Source of the DNA: DAOUKH01 sp965219875
GTDB lineage: Bacteria; Chloroflexota; Dehalococcoidia; SHYB01
Length of the DNA stretch: 64,000 nucleotides
Direction: 5' to 3'
NCBI GenBank assembly: GCA_965219875.1
Contig: CBDCOW010000001.1
Coordinates: forward strand, 682,001 to 746,000
The position numbers and the translations under genes are program-made. The notes under the pieces were generated by a model, which was not told where the DNA came from, did no database searches, and saw only the letters and a program-made list of their open reading frames with translations. Positions 59,954-64,000 of this stretch are shown here, one piece after another (the first letter of the stretch is position 1; every line of letters starts with the position of its first letter).

Positions 59954-60369
59954 CGGGCTACCTTCTGGACACCAACGTCGTCTCCGAACTGACGAGGGAC
60001 GCGCCAGACCCCCATGTCGTCAGGTTTCTGGAAGAACAAGCCGACGTATGGCTGTCGTCCATTCTCATCCACGAGGTGGAGTACGGCTTGCGGTTGCTTC
60101 CGCAAGGGAGGCGCCGCAGTCGGCTCTCTGCGATGCAATCGCGAGTCATGTCGGCGTATGGGAATCGCGTCTTGCCTCTGGATACGGCGGCGGCGGAGTG
60201 GGCCGCCAGGTTCCGGGCGGCCGCCCGTCGCGCCGGGCGGACCATCGACTTGGGCGACGTCCTCGTCGCCGGCATAGCTAGGGCGCATGACCTTGCCGTG
60301 GCCACCCGCAACAGTGGTGACTTCGAGACTCTGGACGTTGAGGTCCTCAACCCTTGGAACTACCCCTAA
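59950..60369 (+). CDS. vapC: PIN-domain ribonuclease toxin VapC
   Basis: 139-residue PIN domain. Acidic residues: YLLDTNVVSEL (Asp near residue 7), IHEVEYGL (Glu near 43), IDLGDVLVAGIARAHDLAVATRN (Asp near 100) and GDFETLD (Asp near 120). Complete active site. GTG start overlaps the antitoxin stop. Together with the Phd-like gene it interrupts the spacing of the catabolic operon. Confidence 0.88.
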   Translation: MTGYLLDTNVVSELTRDAPDPHVVRFLEEQADVWLSSILIHEVEYGLRLLPQGRRRSRLSAMQSRVMSAYGNRVLPLDTAAAEWAARFRAAARRAGRTIDLGDVLVAGIARAHDLAVATRNSGDFETLDVEVLNPWNYP

Positions 60370-60374
60370 GCAGA

Positions 60375-60469
60375 ACATCAACCAGGCCGGGGACCTGTGG
60401 CTTGAAACGGCGCGGGAGTTCGGCGACCCTATTCCGGAGCCGAAGGGCGAGCGCCTAATGCTGGCGTGA
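60375..60469 (+). pseudogene. HicB-like antitoxin C-terminal fragment
   Basis: In-frame scrap ending at TGA 60469 that reads GDLWLETAREFGDPIPEPKG and then ERLMLA. This matches the C-terminus of HicB-type antitoxins (LWLEAAxExGdPIPEP). The preceding part is missing or replaced by the end of vapC. Evidence of a second, lost toxin-antitoxin system here. Confidence 0.6.
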
Positions 60470-60513
60470 CGCTCCGTCCTGATAAGCTAGCGTTCAGGCC
60501 CTTGGAGGCCGTC

Positions 60514-61101
60514 ATGGTGCAAACGCTGAAGCGAGAGATCACCGTCATCGATCCCTCGGGGCACGTCTGGCGCGAGCCGACTGCCCTGGCGAAGCGGGTC
60601 GAGTCCTTCGAGGGCAAGACCGTCGGTTTGCTTGACGACGGCGTATCCGACAGCCACATCGTCCTCGAGCGCATCGGCCAGCTCTTACAGGAGCGGGACG
60701 GGGTCGGCCGGGTCATCCTGATGCGCAAGCCCAATCTCTCGGCGCGAGTCCCGCGGGACATGTACGAGGAGCTGAAGGCGCAGGTCGACTTCATGGTCAT
60801 CGGGGTCGGGGCCTGAGGCTCGTGCACGTCGTGCTGTATGCACGACGCGATCACCTTCGAGACCGATGGCATCCCCGCGGCCGTCGTGATCCTCGATGTA
60901 TTCAAGGAGCTGGCGTTCATGAAGCGCCGCCACTTCGGCTGTGAGGAGTTCGAGCCCGTGATCCTTCCCGGCTATATCGGCGACCCCGAGGTCAACCGGG
61001 CCAAGGGCGAAGAGGCTTATTCCGGCGTGGTCCGATGGCTGACCGAAGGGGCGTTGGCCCCGAAGGCGTCCCAGCCCGTGACGGCCGCGGCCGGCCTCTA
61101 G
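60514..61101 (+). CDS. UGSC family selenoprotein 2 (UGA read as Sec)
   Basis: 195 residues if TGA 60814-60816 is read as selenocysteine: U101-G-S-C104-T-S-C107-C108-M-H-D. The N-terminal part contains VESFEGKTVGLLDDGVSDSH and a helix (VLERIGQLLQERDGVGRV); after Sec: ETDGIPAAVVILDVF and a C-terminal YIGDPEVNRAKGEEAYSGVV. ATG 60514 has TTGGAGG upstream. A perfect 8-bp hairpin follows the UGA. Divergent from selenoprotein 1, but with the same motif, position of Sec and partner gene 6 bp downstream. Standard gene callers would split or truncate it. Confidence 0.88.
60814..60847 (+). promoter_or_regulatory. Bacterial SECIS hairpin of selenoprotein 2
   Basis: CGTCGTGC (60827-60834) pairs perfectly with GCACGACG (60840-60847) around loop TGTAT, beginning 19 nt past the UGA. 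The closing pair is C-G here and G-C in selenoprotein 1, a compensating change supporting a selected RNA structure. Confidence 0.78.
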
Positions 61102-61107
61102 CAACCC

Positions 61108-62190
61108 ATGGCTGAACTCGGCGAAGCGGCGGTCACCTTCACCACGTCCGATAGCTGGGACTCCTGCATCGACACGATCGAGGAGTTCTACCGCAAGGGC
61201 TGGACCGACGGCCTGCCGGTGATTCCGCCCACGCCGGACCTCATCCAACGCATGGTCGAGGGGTGCGGGCGCGACCCGCAGGAAGTCCTGGGCCCCGTGC
61301 CGCCTCGAATGGGGCTGGCCACCGTCGAGACCGTGGCCGCGAACGCCGTGATGGCGGGCTGCCGGCCCGACTACTTCCCGGTTGTCCTGGCCGTCGTGGA
61401 AGCGGCCCTCGACGCGCGTTTCAACCTGAACGGACTGCAAGCGACGACGCATCCCGCGGGGCCGCTCGTGATCATCAGCGGCCCTGTCGTGAAGGACCTC
61501 GACATCAACTACGGCACCAGCGCCTTCGGGCCCGGCTTTCGCTCCAACGCCACCATTGGACGGGCGCTGCGCCTCGTCATGATGGTCCTCGGCGGCGGCT
61601 ACCCCGAGACCGGGGACAAGTCCGTCCTGGGGTCACCAGGGAAGTACATCTATTGCATCGGCGAGTCGCCCGACGCGCCCTGGGGACCGCTCCACGGGGA
61701 CTTCGGCGTCGATAGCCCCAGCGGCGTCACCGTGATCGGCTGCGACAGCCCCGTTCAGTACGGCGGGGCGCGCAACGCCGACGCGGCCTTGTTGGACATG
61801 GTCGACCAGGTCCAGGTCTGCTGGCACACGATCCGCCGCGGGGGCGAGGTCCTCTTCGTCCTCAACCCGCTTGTGGCGAGGTCATTGCACGACGCCGGCT
61901 GGTCGAAGCGGGATATCGGCGAGCATGTTCACGAGCAGGCGCGGGTGCCGCTGAAGAGTATGCTGCGCCGCGGGCGCCTACAGTGGGACGCCGGGGCGCC
62001 CGAGGACGTCTGGCCCGCGAGCCCCGACGAGGTTGACGAGGCGACCATGCTGTCGGTGCTGCGTAAGCCGGAGCACCTGCTCATCACCGTGGCGGGCGGG
62101 CTCCAGGCCACGTTCTGCGCCTGCATCCAGGCCTGGGGTTATATGGGCGGCTGGGCTACGAGCCGGCCGATCAGGACGGGCTCCGCCTAG
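61108..62190 (+). CDS. UGSC-partner protein 2, unknown function
   Basis: 360 residues, paralog of the protein at 57394 and like it directly after a UGSC selenoprotein. Shared blocks: WTDGLPVIPPTPD near residue 35, VETVAANAVMAGCRPDYFPVV near 75, FRSNATIGRALRLVM near 145, YIYCIGE near 190, SGVTVIGCDSP near 210, VLNPLVARSLHDAGWSKRDI near 255, and HLLITVAGGLQATF near 330. Soluble. No known cofactor motif. The strict gene pairing in both copies argues for a two-protein complex. Confidence 0.8.
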   Translation: MAELGEAAVTFTTSDSWDSCIDTIEEFYRKGWTDGLPVIPPTPDLIQRMVEGCGRDPQEVLGPVPPRMGLATVETVAANAVMAGCRPDYFPVVLAVVEAALDARFNLNGLQATTHPAGPLVIISGPVVKDLDINYGTSAFGPGFRSNATIGRALRLVMMVLGGGYPETGDKSVLGSPGKYIYCIGESPDAPWGPLHGDFGVDSPSGVTVIGCDSPVQYGGARNADAALLDMVDQVQVCWHTIRRGGEVLFVLNPLVARSLHDAGWSKRDIGEHVHEQARVPLKSMLRRGRLQWDAGAPEDVWPASPDEVDEATMLSVLRKPEHLLITVAGGLQATFCACIQAWGYMGGWATSRPIRTGSA

Positions 62191-62193
62191 CGG

Positions 62194-62697
62194 TCAGTCC
62201 TTGCGCAGGTTGCCGGCCTCGTCGCGGCTTACGCCGGTGGCCGCAGCGGCGCCGAGGACCGCCGGAGACCAGGTGACCTTGCCGGGGTCGGCGCCGCCGA
62301 TCACGGTGAGAAGGACAGCCTCGTCGTCGCCGACGTTGCGAAAGCCGCGCATGACGCCGGACGGCACGGAGAAGGTGTCGAGCGGCCCCAGCGTCACGCG
62401 CTCGGCGCCGTCGTCACCCCAGTAGATCTCCCATTGACCGGAGAAGGGGATGAAGACCTCGACGGTCTCGTGGCTGTGGAGCGCCGCGCCGTGGCCCGGC
62501 TTGGCTCTGATGCCGCCGACGTTGAAGTCGTGCGGCGCGGCGATGGCGGGGCGGTCGGCGGGGTCTTCGGTGACGCCCTTGCCGATGATGCGGAAGTTCT
62601 CGCGCTCGTGGCCGGGGAGCTTGCTATCGACGAAGGCCTGCCGGTTGGCGCGCAGGTCGTCGAACCGGGCGATGCGGTCGGTCATGTCGTGGCTCAT
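62194..62697 (-). CDS. Cupin-domain protein
   Basis: 167 residues. Cupin motif 1: GHGAALHSHETVEVFIPFSGQWEIY near residues 88-112 (read in parts; HxHxxxE metal ligands His-His-Glu). Motif 2: LGPLDTFSVPSGVMRGFRNVG near 121-141, where the usual His is less clear. Could be a metal-dependent dioxygenase or isomerase or a sensor of a small acid. Convergent with the UGSC-partner gene, 3 bp apart. Confidence 0.82.
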   Translation of the reverse strand: MSHDMTDRIARFDDLRANRQAFVDSKLPGHERENFRIIGKGVTEDPADRPAIAAPHDFNVGGIRAKPGHGAALHSHETVEVFIPFSGQWEIYWGDDGAERVTLGPLDTFSVPSGVMRGFRNVGDDEAVLLTVIGGADPGKVTWSPAVLGAAAATGVSRDEAGNLRKD

Positions 62698-62769
62698 GGT
62701 TGGCTCCTTCTTTGCTTTGGCGCCCTGGATGGCTGATGCACGGACCGGCGGGCTCCGGCGAGGTTGGGC

Positions 62770-62835
62770 GGCCCCCGCCGCCCCCCGCCCTCACCCCAAC
62801 CCTCTCCCAGCGGGAGAGGGCGTAGGATTCCCCGC
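62770..62835. repeat. REP-like repeat
   Basis: CCCTCACCCCAACCCTC with CTCTCCCAGCGGGAGAGGG, same type as at 28400, 37600 and 40690. It lies just past the MFS gene end and could be its terminator. Confidence 0.6.
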
Positions 62836-64000
62836 TCACGCTGCTCTCGTGCGACCGGGGCGGTCCGGCGCGGCCGCCGTCACGGGTACCGCTGCCTGGT
62901 CCACCGGCGGGCCTTGACCGGAAGGCCGTCGTCGTCGGGGCATGCCGGTGACGATGGCGAGCCCGGCCGCCGCAATGATACCGGCGGCGACGAGGTAGGC
63001 GTTGCTCAGGCCGGCGACGAAGCCGTCGACGAGGCGCGGGTCGGGGATGGCGCCCTCCTCGCGGAAGACGCCGATGTCGGGGTCTATGCCCATGCTCGTG
63101 ATGCCGAGGGTCACGACGATGGTCGCGATGGCGATGCCTACGTTCAGGCCGGTGGCCCGGGCCAGGTTGGCGAAGCTGGTGGCCACGCCCATCCGCGCGG
63201 CCCCGACCGAACTGACGATGCCGCTGTTGTTGGCGGGGCCCAAGAGGCCGTTGCCCATCCCCTGCAGCATGAGCGGAATGATGAGGAGCACGAGGGACGT
63301 CTCGGGATCCAACCGCGTGAAGATGAGGTAGGACGCCATCATCAACGAGGCGCCCGCGGCCGCGGGCCAGCGCGATCCTATCCGGTCGGCGATACGTCCG
63401 CCGATGAGGCCGAAGAGGCCGAGCATCATCATTTGCGGGGCCAGGATGAGGCCGGTGGCGCGCGGCGAGTAGTCGAGGACGCCCTGCAGGTAGAAGGGCA
63501 GCATAACGGGCGTGATCGCCAGGGTAATGAAGGTGAGGAACATCCCCAGGCTGCCCATGGAAAAGGCCCGGTTGCGAAAGAGGCGCAGGTCAATCATGGG
63601 AGAGGGATGCCGAAGCTCGACGAGCACCAGGGCGGCGAGGGCGCACCCGGCAGCCGTGCCGGGCACGATCACCATGGCGGAGCCCCAGCCTGTCCTGGGC
63701 CCCGAGGTCAGCATGAGTATCGCGCCGACGATGGCTCCGGCGGCGAACACCATGCCCAGCCAATCGAGGCGTCGCACGCTGGGCGCGGCGTCGGGCGTGT
63801 CCTTTTGGAGCCGTAACTGAACAAACACGGTGCCGAACAGGGCGATCGCGGCGGTGAAAAGGAAGACGCTGCGCCAGCCGACGGCGTCGACGAGCAGGCC
63901 GCCGAAGACCGGCCCCGAAACCATGCCCACGGCCACCGTGCCGGTGAGGAATCCCAGGGTGCGGCCGCGTTGTTCCGGCGGAGCGGCGTTGACGAGGGAC
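62836..64000 (-). CDS. MFS exporter, DHA2 (EmrB/QacA) family, N-terminus outside window
   Basis: At least 388 residues are visible; the frame is open through the right edge, where APPEQRGRTLGFLTGTVAVG and GPVFGGLLVDAVGWRSVF (motif C and start of helix 5-6) are read, so the first helices lie beyond 64000. About nine further membrane segments are visible, with the typical LFRNRAFSMGSLGMFL linking segment and late ANNSGIVSSVG. The family exports drugs, dyes or metabolites by proton antiport. The C-terminus is a short basic tail. Cargo unknown. Confidence 0.88.
   Translation of the reverse strand, partial: SLVNAAPPEQRGRTLGFLTGTVAVGMVSGPVFGGLLVDAVGWRSVFLFTAAIALFGTVFVQLRLQKDTPDAAPSVRRLDWLGMVFAAGAIVGAILMLTSGPRTGWGSAMVIVPGTAAGCALAALVLVELRHPSPMIDLRLFRNRAFSMGSLGMFLTFITLAITPVMLPFYLQGVLDYSPRATGLILAPQMMMLGLFGLIGGRIADRIGSRWPAAAGASLMMASYLIFTRLDPETSLVLLIIPLMLQGMGNGLLGPANNSGIVSSVGAARMGVATSFANLARATGLNVGIAIATIVVTLGITSMGIDPDIGVFREEGAIPDPRLVDGFVAGLSNAYLVAAGIIAAAGLAIVTGMPRRRRPSGQGPPVDQAAVPVTAAAPDRPGRTRAA

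Overview
The window is GC-rich double-stranded bacterial chromosome. Three things point to a Chloroflexota lineage, most likely Dehalococcoidia or SAR202-like: Thr/Pro-rich lipoproteins, many acyl-CoA, amidohydrolase and molybdenum-hydroxylase genes of marine/soil Chloroflexota type, and Sec-containing UGSC proteins. This placement is inferred from gene content; no rRNA is present to test it. GTG and TTG starts are frequent, and several genes have a TATAAT box only 6-10 bases before the start codon, which suggests leaderless mRNAs.

Layout. 1-6650: an ABC permease end, a cyclase-family hydrolase, and a minus-strand operon (acetamidase/formamidase, D-aminoacylase-type amidohydrolase, DUF35 zinc-ribbon protein, thiolase-like protein). 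7100-11270: a mobile-element pile-up with two serine-recombinase remnants, two decayed IS481-type copies and one intact IS5-type element. 11500-18420: HtpX, a lipoprotein, a HAD phosphatase, a small DUF7689 pair, a metallo-beta-lactamase-fold hydrolase and an M16 peptidase. 18480-19757: a third IS481-type element that looks like a hybrid of two element types. 19930-25360: cmk, plsC, glmS, then a second thiolase-like/DUF35 module. 25783-28670: an IS481-type element and an IS110-type element side by side inside repeats, then a 198-bp tandem repeat. 28885-32675: a lipoprotein and an acyl-CoA operon (two enoyl-CoA hydratases and a ligase). 32665-37320: a toxin-antitoxin pair and the argF-der-plsY-gpsA operon. 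37770-40640: mnmE, tRNA-Asn, a MntA/HepT pair bounded by a copy of the tRNA 3' end, and a HAD-like protein. 40840-48930: dinB, ftsH, a Thr/Pro-rich surface protein, a peptide-type solute-binding lipoprotein and a squalene/phytoene synthase.

49000-62190 is a catabolic-looking plus-strand region. It holds a third thiolase-like/DUF35 module, a SnoaL-like protein, (opposite strand) an RlmB-type methyltransferase, an orphan molybdenum hydroxylase, a MoaD-like protein, an unknown protein, a phosphotriesterase-family hydrolase, and two copies of a two-gene module. Each module pairs a UGSC selenoprotein, read through an in-frame UGA, with a ~350-residue partner of unknown function. An FMN-dependent alpha-hydroxy-acid oxidase and an inserted Phd/VapC toxin-antitoxin pair lie between the modules. 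A cupin and a truncated MFS exporter end the window.

The strongest discovery is the duplicated selenoprotein module. Both UGA codons are followed at the same distance by a hairpin with the same loop and a compensating base-pair change. Intergenic regions are filled with REP-like palindromes (CTCTCCC..GGGAGAG type), and the IS5, IS481 and IS110 elements all abut or interrupt them.
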